DNA of 64,000 nucleotides from Micrococcus lacusdianchii (GCF_023155805.1 NZ_JAKNUW010000005.1:62001-126000); one strand, 5' to 3'. Counted from the stretch's first letter, positions 9,743-19,032 are shown. Made by a program: numbers and translations. Notes: generated by a model from the sequence alone, not told the origin.

Positions 9743-11103
9743 CCGTGCACCTCCTCTACGGCGCCCACGACGGCGGCGGTCAGCTGGGCGAGGTCGGCGT
9801 CGGTGCTGACGTACGGCGGCATCACGTACACCAGCCGCCGGAACGGACGCACCCACGCGCCGCGGGCGACGGCGGCCCGCGTGACCGGCTCGACGTCCAC
9901 GGGGCGGTCCAGCTCGACGACGCCGACGCCCCCGAGCACGCGCACCTCCGCGACGGCGTCGAGGTCGGCGGCCGGGGCGAGCCCCGCCGTGAGGGCGTGC
10001 TCGAGACGCGGCACGTGGTCGGCCCAGCCGGGTCCGTCCCCGCGCCCGGCGAGCACGTCGAGCGAGGCGGCGGCGACGGCGCACATCAGCGGGTTGCCCA
10101 TGAACGTGGGCCCGTGCAGCAGCGCGCCGGGCATCCCGTGGTCGGCTCGGGAGACCGTCGCGGCGACCTCGGCGGTGCACAGCATGGCCGCCCCGGTCAT
10201 GGTGCCGCCCGTCAGGGCCTTGCCGAGGCAGAGGATGTCCGGCACCACGTCAGCCCACTCGCAGGCCAGCCAGCGGCCGGTGCGCCCGAAGCCGGTGGCG
10301 ATCTCGTCCGCGACCAGCAGCAGCCCGTGCTCGTCGCACAGCCGCCGCAGGGTCCGCAGGGCGCGCGGGTCGTACCAGTCCATGCCGCCGGCGCCCTGCA
10401 CGACCGGCTCGAGGATCACCCCGGCCAGCTCGTGGCCGTGCTCGACCACGGCTTCCTCGACCTCGGCCTCCCAGGCGGCGAGGGCGCCGTCGTCGGCGTG
10501 CCACTGCCCGGTGGCCGGGTCACGTCGTGCCCGCGGCGGGCGGGGCACGAACCGGTGCTGCGCCACGAGCGAGGCGAACGCGGCGTGCATGCCGTCCACG
10601 GGGTCGCACACGCCCATGGGCGCGGCGGTGTCCCCGTGGTATCCGCCGCGGACGGTGAGGAACCGGCCGCGGCCGGCACGCCCGCGGGTCGCCTGGAACT
10701 GCAGGGCGAGCTTGAGGGCCACCTCCACGGAGACGGAGCCGGAGTCCGCGAGGAACACGTGCTCGAGCGGGCCCGGGGTGAGCGCCACGAGGCGTTCAGC
10801 GAACTCGACGGCGGGGCCGTGGGTGAGCCCGCCGAACATGACGTGCGGGAACGCGTCCGTCTGCCGGTGCAGGGCGGCCCGCAGCTCCGGGTGGTCGTAC
10901 CCGTGCACCGCGGACCACCACGAGCTCATGCCGTCGATCGCCTGGTGCGTGGCGCCGTCGGCGTCCTCGAGGGCCAGGCGCACGCCCGACGCGGCCGTCA
11001 CGGCGTACAGCTGGTGGACGCCGGCCGGGGCGTAGGGGTGCCAGAGGTGCGCGGCGTCCCGCTGGAGCAGCTCGGCGCCGCGGGCGTCAGTGGGGGCGGC
11101 CAC
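9739..11103 (-). CDS. bioA: Adenosylmethionine-8-amino-7-oxononanoate aminotransferase
   Basis: BioA transaminates KAPA to 7,8-diaminopelargonate using S-adenosylmethionine as amino donor. It is a class III PLP aminotransferase of 454 residues. Visible family features are HLWHPY near 19-24, the SSWW motif near 60-63, Asp266 in LVADEIATGFGRTG and the PLP Lys295 in CLGKALTGG. The chosen GTG lies 6 bp beyond the bioB stop, with only a weak ribosome binding site, and the stop overlaps the next ATG by 4 bp. This tight packing marks it as the second gene of the biotin operon. Confidence 0.94.
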   Translation of the reverse strand: MAAPTDARGAELLQRDAAHLWHPYAPAGVHQLYAVTAASGVRLALEDADGATHQAIDGMSSWWSAVHGYDHPELRAALHRQTDAFPHVMFGGLTHGPAVEFAERLVALTPGPLEHVFLADSGSVSVEVALKLALQFQATRGRAGRGRFLTVRGGYHGDTAAPMGVCDPVDGMHAAFASLVAQHRFVPRPPRARRDPATGQWHADDGALAAWEAEVEEAVVEHGHELAGVILEPVVQGAGGMDWYDPRALRTLRRLCDEHGLLLVADEIATGFGRTGRWLACEWADVVPDILCLGKALTGGTMTGAAMLCTAEVAATVSRADHGMPGALLHGPTFMGNPLMCAVAAASLDVLAGRGDGPGWADHVPRLEHALTAGLAPAADLDAVAEVRVLGGVGVVELDRPVDVEPVTRAAVARGAWVRPFRRLVYVMPPYVSTDADLAQLTAAVVGAVEEVHG

Positions 11104-11109
11104 CGGCGC

Positions 11110-12303
11110 TCAGGCGTTGGCCGGGGCGTCCGTGCCCGCGCCACGGCGGCGCAGGGCCGGGGCGGGGCCGGCGGAGGCCTCGGGGGCGGTGGTCTCGGCG
11201 GCCGTGCCGCAGCAGCCACCGGCGGACACGGCGTTCGCGTGCGCCGCCGTCGGCGCGCGGCGGTCCGCGCCGAGCACGGTGTAGCCGGCGTCGGCGATCA
11301 TCTGCAGGTCCGCCTCGGCGGCCTGGCCCTCGGAGGTCAGGTAGTCGCCCAGGAAGATCGAGTTGGCCACCTGCAGGCCCACGGGCTGCAGGGAGCGCAG
11401 GTGCATCTCGCGGCCGCCGGCGATCCGCAGCTCCTTGTCCGGGCAGGCCAGGCGGACCATGGCCAGGATGCGCAGGCACTCGAGCGGGGTGAGCTGCACG
11501 TGGCCCTCGAGCGGGGTGCCGTCGAAAGGCATGAGGAAGTTCACGGGGATCGAGTCCGAGTCGAGCTCGCGCAGGGCGAGCACCGCCTCGGCGAGCTGGG
11601 CGTGGGTCTCCCCCATCCCCGCGATCAGCCCGGAGCAGGAGGAGAGCCCCGCCGCACCGGCGCGCTGCACGGTGTCCACGCGCTGGTCGTAGGTGTGGGA
11701 GGTGCAGATGGACTCGTAGTGGGACTCGGCGGTGTTGAGGTTGTGGTTGTAGGCGTCCACGCCGGCGTCCTTGAGCTTCTCCGCCTGGCCGTCCTTCAGG
11801 AAGCCCAGGCATGCGCACACCTCGACGTCCGGGTGCTGGGACTTCAGGTCCGCCACCATCCCGACGACGCGGTCCACGTCCCGGTCGGTCGGTCCGGTGC
11901 CGGAGGCGACCATGCACACGCGGGAGGCGCCGCCGGCGATGCCCAGGCCCGCCTGGCGCACGGCCTCCTCGGGCTTGAGCCACGTGTACCGGAGGATCTC
12001 GGCCTCCGTCCCCAGCCGCTGGGAGCAGTAGGTGCAGTTCTCGGGGCACAAGCCGGTCTTGAGGGACACCAGGTAGTTGACCTTGACGGTGCGGCCGAAG
12101 TGCTTCTCCCGCAGGCGCGAGGCCGCCGCGACGATCCGGAACGTCTCCGCGTCCGGGGCGTCCAGCACGGCGACGGCCTCCTCCACGGTGAGGCGGTGGC
12201 CGGCGTCGATGCGCTCGACGAGCGCGACGGGGTCCAGCGAGGCGGAGGGAGCGTCCTGCTCGGCAGGGCTCGGGGTGGTGGCGGTGTCCGGCACAGCGGT
12301 CAT
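11110..12303 (-). CDS. bioB: Biotin synthase
   Basis: BioB is a radical-SAM enzyme inserting sulfur into dethiobiotin to give biotin. The 4Fe-4S cluster motif CPENCTYC has Cys86, Cys90 and Cys93. Further conserved stretches are YNHNLNT, the GMGET loop and AGGREMHLR. The 397-residue length includes an Ala-rich C-terminal tail of about 60 residues with a GGCCG motif, common in actinobacterial BioB. ATG 12303 has AGGAG upstream. It is the first gene of the biotin operon, behind a palindromic operator at 12368-12384. The region between it and the divergent transporter holds regulatory sequence only. Confidence 0.96.
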   Translation of the reverse strand: MTAVPDTATTPSPAEQDAPSASLDPVALVERIDAGHRLTVEEAVAVLDAPDAETFRIVAAASRLREKHFGRTVKVNYLVSLKTGLCPENCTYCSQRLGTEAEILRYTWLKPEEAVRQAGLGIAGGASRVCMVASGTGPTDRDVDRVVGMVADLKSQHPDVEVCACLGFLKDGQAEKLKDAGVDAYNHNLNTAESHYESICTSHTYDQRVDTVQRAGAAGLSSCSGLIAGMGETHAQLAEAVLALRELDSDSIPVNFLMPFDGTPLEGHVQLTPLECLRILAMVRLACPDKELRIAGGREMHLRSLQPVGLQVANSIFLGDYLTSEGQAAEADLQMIADAGYTVLGADRRAPTAAHANAVSAGGCCGTAAETTAPEASAGPAPALRRRGAGTDAPANA

Positions 12304-12352
12304 GGCGGGGCGGCTCCTCGGGACGGAACGGTCACGGCGGTGTGGTGTGCGG

Positions 12353-12384
12353 CACTCTAGCAGGGTTCCTGAACGGTGTTCAGG
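12353..12384 (-). promoter_or_regulatory. BioQ-like operator and -10 element of the biotin operon
   Basis: The palindrome CCTGAACGGTGTTCAGG (12368-12384) matches the TGAAC-N3-GTTCA type of site bound by the TetR-family repressor BioQ in Corynebacterium and Mycobacterium. A -10-like TAGAGT on the minus strand (12353-12358) lies next to it, about 50 bp before bioB, so a bound repressor would cover the -35 region. No bioQ gene is in the window. That this is the BioQ site is inferred from sequence and position. Confidence 0.75.
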
Positions 12385-12532
12385 GCACCCTGCGGCCGCG
12401 GCGATAGGGCGATGCACGTCACTTCTCTCACTCCGACCAGAGGAGCCCCATGCCCAGCTCGCCGCCCCCGTCACCCACGACCGCGCCGCCCGCCGTGGCC
12501 CCGCCGGCGGGGACACCCTGTTCTCCCGCGCC

Positions 12533-13855
12533 ATGGGCCCGGTCAACCGGCTGGTCGAGCGCTGGATCCCGTCCTCCCTGGTCTTCACGATCGTCCTGAC
12601 CTTCGTGGTCGCCGCCCTCTGCCTGGCGCTCACACCGGCGGGGCCCGCCGAGGTCGTGACCGGCTGGGCCGAGGGGCTCTCCGGCCTGCTCTCGTTCATC
12701 ACGCAGAGGGCGCTCGTGCTCATGCTCGGCCACATCCTCGCCAGCACCGGGCCCGTCCGACGCCTGCTCGCCGCCCTGGGCGGGGTGCCCCGCACCCCGA
12801 CGACGGCCTACCTGTTCGTCTTCGTGGTGGCCGCCCTCGTCTCCCTCATCACCTGGGGCCTCGGCCTCGTGGTCGGCGGGCTGCTCGCCCGCGAGGTCGC
12901 GGCGCAGGCGCGGGAGCGCGGCATCGTCCTGCACTTCCCGATGCTCGTGGCCGCCGGCTTCGCGGGGTTCGTGGTGTGGCACATGGGGTACTCCGGCTCG
13001 GGGCCGCTGACCGCCGCCACGCCCGACTCGTTCCTGACGGAGAGCCTCGGCGGGCGGACCGTTCCGGTCACGGAGACCACCTTCTCGTGGTGGAACATCG
13101 CGGCGGCCGCCGCCACGATCGTCGTGGTGGCGGGGGCCCTCACCCTCGTGGCCCCGCGCGACGCCGACCGGATCGTGGAGCTGCAGGTCGACGCGCGGGA
13201 GGGCGCGCTCGTCGAGGACCCCGTGGTGGAGACGCCGGCCGACCGCCTGGACGCCTCGCGCATCCCCACGACGCTGGTGGGCCTGCTGCTCGCGACGTAC
13301 CTGGTGATGCACTTCGCGGGCGGCGGATCGCTCACCCTCGACGTCGTGAACTGGTCCTTCCTCGCGCTGATCCTGCTGCTGACGCGCAGCCCGCACGAGC
13401 TGATCGGGCTGACGCAGCAGGCCGCCTCGCACGTGGGCGAGATCCTGCTGCAGTTCCCGCTGTACGCCGGCATCCTCGGGATGATGACGACCACCGGGCT
13501 GGTGGCGGTCCTGTCCGAGGCGTTCGTGGCCATCTCGACGCCGCAGACGTTCGGCCTGCTGGCGTTCCTGTCCGCCGGACTCGTGAACTTCTTCGTGCCC
13601 TCCGGGGGCGGGCAGTTCGCGGTGCAGGGACCGATCATGCTCTCGGCCGGCGCCGAGCTGGGCGTGGACCCGGCCGTCACGATCATGGCGGTCTCCTACG
13701 GCGACCAGTGGACCAACATGATCCAGCCGTTCTGGGCGATCCCCCTGCTGGCGATCGCCGGACTGAAGATGCGGGACATCCTCGGGTACACCACCGTCGT
13801 CCTGCTCGCCTCCGGGCTCGTGTTCGGCGCCACCCTGCTGCTCGTCTCCCTCTGA
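12533..13855 (+). CDS. Short-chain fatty-acid transporter, AtoE family; 5' end disturbed
   Basis: This multipass membrane protein of about 440 residues carries the AtoE/TIGR00366 signature near its C-terminus: [11 protein letters not shown], then [17 protein letters not shown] and [11 protein letters not shown]. The family is proposed to import short-chain fatty acids such as acetoacetate or butyrate. The translation body is in one frame from at least the ATG at 12533. The only start with a good ribosome binding site (AGGAG before ATG 12450) is in another frame and runs to an early stop. Homologues have an N-terminus leading into [10 protein letters not shown], which is in frame here but lacks a start. 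A one-base indel in the C-rich stretch near 12463-12476 would explain this. Confidence 0.8.
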   Translation: MGPVNRLVERWIPSSLVFTIVLTFVVAALCLALTPAGPAEVVTGWAEGLSGLLSFITQRALVLMLGHILASTGPVRRLLAALGGVPRTPTTAYLFVFVVAALVSLITWGLGLVVGGLLAREVAAQARERGIVLHFPMLVAAGFAGFVVWHMGYSGSGPLTAATPDSFLTESLGGRTVPVTETTFSWWNIAAAAATIVVVAGALTLVAPRDADRIVELQVDAREGALVEDPVVETPADRLDASRIPTTLVGLLLATYLVMHFAGGGSLTLDVVNWSFLALILLLTRSPHELIGLTQQAASHVGEILLQFPLYAGILGMMTTTGLVAVLSEAFVAISTPQTFGLLAFLSAGLVNFFVPSGGGQFAVQGPIMLSAGAELGVDPAVTIMAVSYGDQWTNMIQPFWAIPLLAIAGLKMRDILGYTTVVLLASGLVFGATLLLVSL

Positions 13856-13924
13856 TCCCGGCCGTCACACCCGCGGCGGAGACCGAGGGTCGGAGAGGCC
13901 TTGACCCCCGTCCCGGACAGACGA

Positions 13925-13950
13925 AGGGCCCCGGATCTCTCCGGGGCCCT
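13925..13950. terminator. Terminator after the AtoE-type gene
   Basis: A perfect 11-bp stem (13925-13935 with 13940-13950) and TCTC loop lie 70 bp after the transporter stop. It has the AGGGCCCCGG type arms seen in other terminators of this window. From 13951 to 14096 there is no gene; that stretch is less GC-rich and contains a hairpin at about 14023-14053. Confidence 0.75.
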
Positions 13951-14096
13951 GCGCCTGTCATCACTCACACCTTCATCTCTCGCACCTCGATGAAGTGGTT
14001 CCCACCGTACGGAGCGCCTATGGGGAAACCAGGGGTGCCGCCTGGCAGTTCCCTGAACGCCCGACCCGACCCAGCGCGGCGGGGCCCGTCATCCGC

Positions 14097-14744
14097 TCAG
14101 CCGAGCCGTCCGCCGGACTCCTCGAGGTAGCACGCGCCGCACAGGGACTCGTAGGTGACCTGCACGCCGTCGATGGCCACCTGGTCCCCCTCGAACACGA
14201 ACCGGCGCGCCCCGGTGGCCGGGTCCGTGACCTGACGGGTGTTGAACAGGGCCTTCCGGCCGCAGCGGCAGATGGTCTTGAGCTCCTCGAGCGAGTGGGC
14301 GAGCTCCAGCAGCCGCCCCGACCCGGGGAAGGAGTGCGTCCGGAAGTCGGTGCGGATGCCGTAGGCCATCACGGGCACGCCCTCCAGCACGGCGATCCGC
14401 AGCAGATCGTCCACCTGGGCCGGCTCGAGGAACTGGGCCTCGTCCACCAGCAGGCACGCCACCGGCGGCACGGCCCCGTCCAGGTGGTCCACCAGGGCGT
14501 CGGGGTCCTCTGCGGCGGCGTGCCGGTGGAAGAGCTCCACCACGTCCGCGCCGGCGGGGATGAGGAAGTCCACGGCCCGGGTGACGCCGAGGCGGGAGAC
14601 CACCTCGTCGTCGCCCTTGGTGTCCAGCGCCGGCTTGGCCAGCAGGACCCGCTGCCCGCGCTCCTCGTAGTTGAACGCGGCCTGCAGCAGGCCCGTGGAC
14701 TTGCCGGAGTTCATGGCTCCGTAGCGGAAGTACAGCTTGGCCAC
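14097..14744 (-). CDS. tdk: Thymidine kinase
   Basis: This salvage enzyme phosphorylates thymidine to dTMP. It is a type II (tetrameric) thymidine kinase of 215 residues. The P-loop GAMNSGKST is at residues 9-17, the Walker-B-like DEAQFL follows mid-protein, and a zinc site is formed by CRCG and CGAC near the C-terminus. The lasso-region sequence ending VTYESLCGAC is family typical. Translation starts at GTG 14744, 27 bp after the DUF3151 stop, with only a weak ribosome binding site, so it is probably co-transcribed with that gene. Confidence 0.94.
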   Translation of the reverse strand: MAKLYFRYGAMNSGKSTGLLQAAFNYEERGQRVLLAKPALDTKGDDEVVSRLGVTRAVDFLIPAGADVVELFHRHAAAEDPDALVDHLDGAVPPVACLLVDEAQFLEPAQVDDLLRIAVLEGVPVMAYGIRTDFRTHSFPGSGRLLELAHSLEELKTICRCGRKALFNTRQVTDPATGARRFVFEGDQVAIDGVQVTYESLCGACYLEESGGRLG

Positions 14745-14771
14745 GCGCGGCGGGGGGCGACGCGCGGGCCC

Positions 14772-15203
14772 TCAGGCCTGCGCGGCCTCGATCTGCTCGG
14801 CGGCCGTGGGGTCCGAGTCGTCCAGGAACGTGCGGATGCGCTGGACCTCTTCGGTCTCCCCGATCCCGGCGGAGGCGCGGCCGAGGGCGTACAGGGCGCG
14901 CAGGAAGCCGCGGTTGGGCTCGTGAGACCACGGCACGGGGCCGGCACCGCGCCAGCCCGCCTTGCGCAGCGCGTCGAGACCGCGGTGGTAGCCCACGCGG
15001 GCGTACGCGTAGGAGTCCACGGCGCGGCCCTCGGACCAGGCGTCCTCGGCCATCAGGGCCCACACGAGGGAGGACTCCGGGGCCACGGGGACGACGTCCT
15101 CGGGCAGATCCCCGGCCGCCAGGCGCGCCAGCACCTCGGGCTCCTCCGGCAGGAGGGTGGCCGGCGGCTCCATCAGATTCCTGCCGATGAGGGACTCGGA
15201 CAT
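14772..15203 (-). CDS. DUF3151 family protein
   Basis: This 143-residue soluble protein matches the actinobacterial DUF3151 family, recognisable by SSLVWALMAEDAW, AYARVGYHRGLDALR and GWRGAGPVPWSHEPNRGFL. The family has no known function. It is often encoded near fructose-bisphosphate aldolase, as here, where fba lies 1.6 kb to the right on the same strand. The ATG at 15203 has AGAGG about 10 nt upstream. It heads a probable two-gene unit with tdk. Confidence 0.85.
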   Translation of the reverse strand: MSESLIGRNLMEPPATLLPEEPEVLARLAAGDLPEDVVPVAPESSLVWALMAEDAWSEGRAVDSYAYARVGYHRGLDALRKAGWRGAGPVPWSHEPNRGFLRALYALGRASAGIGETEEVQRIRTFLDDSDPTAAEQIEAAQA

Positions 15204-15409
15204 CGCTCACACACCTCTTTCCTGCCCCGCGCGGGCGGGACGTGGGGGGACGCCGACGCGCGGCCGGCGGGGTTCACGCCCGAGTCTAGCGAGCCGCCCG
15301 CGCCCGGGCCGGGGCGCCCCCAGGCGCGTCCGGTACCGTGGTGCCCGCGTCCGCTCGGGGGCCGGAGGCCTCGCACCCGGGCGAGGACGCGATCCGAAGG
15401 AGTCCTCGC

Positions 15410-16663
15410 ATGTCCCACCCCGCGCCCGCGCGTCGTCGCACCGCCCCGGCCCTCGGCGCCCTCGCCCTGGCCCTCGCGCTGACCGGCTGCGGCGGCGGAG
15501 GCGAGAGCACGCCGTCGTCCTCGGCCCCCGCCGTCCCGGCGGCCGGCCCCTCGACCCCCGGCGTGGCGGCCACGGCCACGGGCGACCCGGAGAGCCCCGC
15601 CTCGCAGGCGGCCGCGCAGATCCGCGAGGCCCGCGCCTCCGAGCGCGCCGAGGGCAGCGACCGCCCCCAGCCGCGCGAGGCCCTGGAGACCGTGGGCCCG
15701 GGCGTGCAGGCCGGCGCCGCCAGCCGGGGATGGCAGAGCGTGGCGTCGAGCCGCAACGACTCGGTCGCCGTCATGGACTGCACTCAGGACGTCCTGGAGC
15801 AGGCCACTCTGGACGCCGTGGCCACCCACATCCCCGTGGCCAACGACATCGCCATCGTCCAGCTGTTCGCCTCCCGGGACGAGACCCACGAGTTCCTCAC
15901 CTGCCAGTACCAGGGCTCGTCCTCCCGCGGCGAGGGCGCTCCGCTGGTGATGGTGCACTACCAGCACAACATCGACGGCTCCCGCCTGGACTGGTGCCAG
16001 GAGGAGCCCGCCGTGCGCGCGGACGAGTACTCCTTCGACCCCGCCACGGGCAAGGGCCTGCTCGCGCTCCTGCGTCCCGGCATGGTGGGCGGCTCGGACG
16101 GCGCCCCCCTGCTGCCGCAGCGCACGGGCTGGGCCTGCACCGAGGACGGCACGCAGCTGGTGTCCGTCACCTTCGGCTCCATGGAGGGCTACGGCCCCCA
16201 GAACGAGGGCCTGACCCAGGTGGAGAACTCCCCGGTGGCCAACAGCACCACCGTGGTCACCCAGGCCCGTGACCACCTCGCGGACACCGTGCTGAAGGAC
16301 CCGGCCGCCTTCCAGGAGGTCATCTCCATCGCCTCCCCGTACTTCCTGAACGCGCAGATGGACGAGGAGACCCTGCAGGAGGCCCTCCGGATCCCCACGG
16401 GCCTGGTGCCCGAGGAGATGCTCTCCGACCAGTCCACCATCGACCGCCCCGAGGGCGCCCCGGAGCCGGTGGCCCCGGGCCAGCCCCCGCGCCCGTTCGT
16501 GGGCGCCGCACGCGAGGCCGCTGAGTCCGCCGCCGCGGCCTCGGCCGCGGCCTCCGCGAGCGCCGCCTCGGCCTCCCCCTCGGAGGGCCAGGACGCCGAC
16601 CCGGACGGCGCCACGCCGGCGTCGAGCTCCCCGGCGCCCTCCCCCTCCCCCACGCGGGACTGA
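15410..16663 (+). CDS. Large predicted lipoprotein, unknown function
   Basis: This 417-residue protein starts with an Arg-rich N-terminus, a hydrophobic core and the lipobox LTGC (Cys about residue 27), so it should be lipid-anchored outside the membrane. A Ser/Pro/Ala-rich linker follows, then a globular domain (about 100-340) with two or three Cys-containing segments (DCTQD, TCQYQG, DWCQEEP, GWACTED) that may form disulfides. The last 70 residues are a low-complexity Ala/Ser tail. I do not recognise a family. GAAGGAG 7 nt before ATG 15410 supports this start over the longer frame beginning at 15338. Confidence 0.82.
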   Translation: MSHPAPARRRTAPALGALALALALTGCGGGGESTPSSSAPAVPAAGPSTPGVAATATGDPESPASQAAAQIREARASERAEGSDRPQPREALETVGPGVQAGAASRGWQSVASSRNDSVAVMDCTQDVLEQATLDAVATHIPVANDIAIVQLFASRDETHEFLTCQYQGSSSRGEGAPLVMVHYQHNIDGSRLDWCQEEPAVRADEYSFDPATGKGLLALLRPGMVGGSDGAPLLPQRTGWACTEDGTQLVSVTFGSMEGYGPQNEGLTQVENSPVANSTTVVTQARDHLADTVLKDPAAFQEVISIASPYFLNAQMDEETLQEALRIPTGLVPEEMLSDQSTIDRPEGAPEPVAPGQPPRPFVGAAREAAESAAAASAAASASAASASPSEGQDADPDGATPASSSPAPSPSPTRD

Positions 16664-16712
16664 CGACGCCGGCCCCGGGTCTCCGCGGTCCGGCCCCATG
16701 TCCTCCCCGTGC

Positions 16713-16761
16713 ACGACGGCGGCCGGCCGCCTCCCCGAGGGAGGCGACCGGCCGCCGTCGT
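16713..16761. terminator. Bidirectional terminator, ACGACGGCG class
   Basis: A 14-bp outer stem (16713-16726 with 16748-16761) and an inner CGCCTCC/GGAGGCG stem form one long hairpin between the convergent lipoprotein and fba genes. It has no U-tract. Confidence 0.75.
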
Positions 16762-16784
16762 CGATGCGGATCAGCCGCGGCGGA

Positions 16785-17807
16785 TCACCGGACGGACTTG
16801 CCTGCGGAGCCGAGGTTCTGGGCGGCCAGGGCCACGCGGGCGGCCATGGACTCCTCGGCCTTGGCGCCCCACACGCGCGGGTCGTACAGCTTCTTGTTGC
16901 CGACCTCGCCGTCCACCTTGAGGACGCCGTCGTAGTTCTGGAACATGTGGCTCACCACGGGGCGGGTGTACGCGTACTGGGTGTCCGTGTCCACGTTCAT
17001 CTTCACGACGCCGAAGCCCACCGCGTCCGCGATCTCCTGCTCGGAGGAGCCGGAGCCGCCGTGGAACACGAGGTCGAACGGACGCTGCTTGCCGAACCTC
17101 TCACCCACGGCCTCCTGGATCTCCCGGAGGATCTCCGGACGCAGCTTCACGCCGCCGGGCTTGTACACGCCGTGCACGTTGCCGAAGGTCAGCGCGGTCA
17201 GGTAGCGGCCCTGCTCGGAGGTGCCGAGCGCCTCCACGGTGGCGATGCCGTCCTCGACGGTCGTGTAGAGCTTCTCGTTGATCTCGTGGGCGACGCCGTC
17301 CTCCTCGCCGCCGACGACGCCGATCTCGATCTCGAGCAGCTGCCGGTTGGCGTGGGTGCGGGCCAGGAGCTCCCGAGCGATCCGCAGGTTCTCCTCAAGG
17401 GTCTCGGCGGAGCCGTCCCACATGTGGGAGTTGAAGATCGGGTCACGGCCGGCCTTCACCTCGGCCTCGGAGGCGTCCAGCAGCGGGCGGACGAACTCGT
17501 CCAGCTTGTCCTTGGGGCAGTGGTCCGTGTGGAGGGCGATGTTCACGTCGTACTGCTTGGCGACCTCGCGGGCGAAGGCTGCCATGGCGAGGGACCCGAC
17601 CACCATGTCCTTCTTGGAGGGGCCGGAGAAGTAGGCCGCGCCGCCGGTGGAGACCTGGATGATGCCGTCCGACTCCGCCTCGGCGAAGCCGCGGATGGCG
17701 GCGTTGAGGGTCTGCGAGGAGGTGACGTTGATGGCCGGGTAGGCGTAGCCGCCGTCCTTGGCCGAGTCGATCATCTCCGCGTACTTGTCCGGGGTGGCGA
17801 TGGGCAT
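16785..17807 (-). CDS. fba: Class II fructose-bisphosphate aldolase
   Basis: This glycolytic and gluconeogenic enzyme cleaves fructose-1,6-bisphosphate reversibly. The 340 residues are typical of the zinc-dependent class II long form. The catalytic Asp95 and zinc-ligand His96 are in ALHTDHCPKD, and the GGVKLRPEIL, FHGGSGSSEQE and KMNVDTDTQYAYTRP segments match the family closely. ATG 17807 is chosen because AAGGAG lies 8 nt upstream; the frame is open further but that extension is basic and unlikely. It is divergent from the SMP-30 gene and ends at a shared convergent hairpin. Confidence 0.97.
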   Translation of the reverse strand: MPIATPDKYAEMIDSAKDGGYAYPAINVTSSQTLNAAIRGFAEAESDGIIQVSTGGAAYFSGPSKKDMVVGSLAMAAFAREVAKQYDVNIALHTDHCPKDKLDEFVRPLLDASEAEVKAGRDPIFNSHMWDGSAETLEENLRIARELLARTHANRQLLEIEIGVVGGEEDGVAHEINEKLYTTVEDGIATVEALGTSEQGRYLTALTFGNVHGVYKPGGVKLRPEILREIQEAVGERFGKQRPFDLVFHGGSGSSEQEIADAVGFGVVKMNVDTDTQYAYTRPVVSHMFQNYDGVLKVDGEVGNKKLYDPRVWGAKAEESMAARVALAAQNLGSAGKSVR

Positions 17808-18014
17808 GGTGTGCTCCTTCACTCGCGAGGCGACGGGTTTGTCCAGCGGTCGGGCGGCACACTGCACACGGGCACAGCAACGCCGCCGTGCTGTCCTCAT
17901 CGTAGCGACCGGTCACCCGGGTGACCCGGTCCCGTGCGCGCCCCGACGCGGCCTGCGATGCTGGGGGAGCCGACGTCGTCGGCACCCTCTGACCCCCACC
18001 CGAAGGAGCCCGCC

Positions 18015-18866
18015 ATGCGCGCCGAGCAGGTCACCGATCCCCTCTGCTACCACGGGGAGGGCCCCGTGTGGGCCGAGTCCTGGGGCGGGCTGCGCTGGGT
18101 GGACATGCTGGCCGGGGACTACCTGTCCCTGCGGGCCGACGGCACCGTGGACCGCACCTCCGTGGACGATCGCGTGTGCGCGGTGCTGCGCCCGCGCGTC
18201 GGGGGCGGGGCGGTGATCGCGGTGGAGCGCGGGTTCGTGCTCGAGGACGCGGACGGCACCCTGCACCGGCTGCCCCCGGTGTGGGACGACCCCGACCTGC
18301 GCATGAACGAGGGCGGCTGCGACCCGGACGGCCGCTTCTACGCCGGCTCCATGGCCTACAGCAAGACGCCCGGGGCCGCGACGCTGCACCGCCTGGACCC
18401 CTCCGGCGAAGTGGACCTGGTGCTGGAGGGCGTGAGCACGTCCAACGGTCTGGCGTGGAGCCCGGACGGCTCGCGGGCCTACTACAACGACACCCCCACG
18501 CGGCAGGTCGCGGTGTTCGACTACTCCCGTGAGGAGGGTCTGACGAACCGTCGCGTGCTCACCGACGTCCTGAGCGGTGAGGGCAAGCCGGACGGTCTCA
18601 CCGTGGACGCCGAGGGCGGGATCTGGGTGGCCGTGATCAGCCACGGTCAGATCCACCGCTACACGCCGGAGGGTCGGCTGGACGAGGTGATCGAGGTGCC
18701 GGCGCAGAAGACGACGGCGTGCACGTTCGGCGGGCCGGGTCTGGACCGGCTCTACATCACCACGAGCTGGGAGGGCATGGAGCGCGGCGAGGACCCGCTG
18801 GCCGGCGCGCTGTTCGCGGCGGAGCCCGGCGTGCGGGGCCTGGCCACGCTGCCTTTCGCGGGCTGA
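18015..18866 (+). CDS. SMP-30/gluconolactonase family lactone hydrolase
   Basis: This 283-residue protein is a six-bladed beta-propeller of the SMP-30/LRE family, which hydrolyses sugar lactones using a divalent metal. Recognisable segments are EGPVW near residue 15 (metal-ligand Glu), MNEGGCDPDGRFYAGSM, the STSNGLAWSPDG blade with metal-ligand Asn, and KPDGLTVDAEGGIWVA with the catalytic Asp. The exact sugar is unknown. AAGGAG lies 7 nt before ATG 18015. It stands alone between fba and the lipase gene. Confidence 0.9.
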   Translation: MRAEQVTDPLCYHGEGPVWAESWGGLRWVDMLAGDYLSLRADGTVDRTSVDDRVCAVLRPRVGGGAVIAVERGFVLEDADGTLHRLPPVWDDPDLRMNEGGCDPDGRFYAGSMAYSKTPGAATLHRLDPSGEVDLVLEGVSTSNGLAWSPDGSRAYYNDTPTRQVAVFDYSREEGLTNRRVLTDVLSGEGKPDGLTVDAEGGIWVAVISHGQIHRYTPEGRLDEVIEVPAQKTTACTFGGPGLDRLYITTSWEGMERGEDPLAGALFAAEPGVRGLATLPFAG

Positions 18867-18971
18867 CCTGGGGCGATTCGGGCGGATCCACCGCACGGGG
18901 CGGCGGCCGGCGCGGTCGATCCACACCTGCCGTTCACGTACCAGGGGAAGTCGGGATACGATCCCTGGGAG

Positions 18972-18987
18972 TGTGATTGGAATCACA
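18972..18987. promoter_or_regulatory. Perfect CRP/GlxR-type box upstream of the lipase gene
   Basis: TGTGATTGGAATCACA fits TGTGA-N6-TCACA exactly and extends to an 8-bp arm palindrome (18971-18988). It ends 45 bp before the lipase ATG. Cyclic-AMP receptor family regulators (CRP, actinobacterial GlxR) bind such sites, so nutrient control of the lipase is a fair inference. Confidence 0.7.
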
Positions 18988-19032
18988 CCATCGAGCCTCG
19001 CGCCTGTCATCCCCCCTCCAGAAGGATCCCCC

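Noticed and set aside
7547-11035. Open frame of 1162 codons antisense to bioF-P450 and bioA
   Set aside because: It shadows two well-supported genes, has repetitive Arg/Gly/His composition and no start signals.
9577-12360. Long plus-strand frame opposite bioA and bioB
   Set aside because: Composition is an Arg/Gly/His/Val shadow; the minus-strand genes carry all catalytic motifs.
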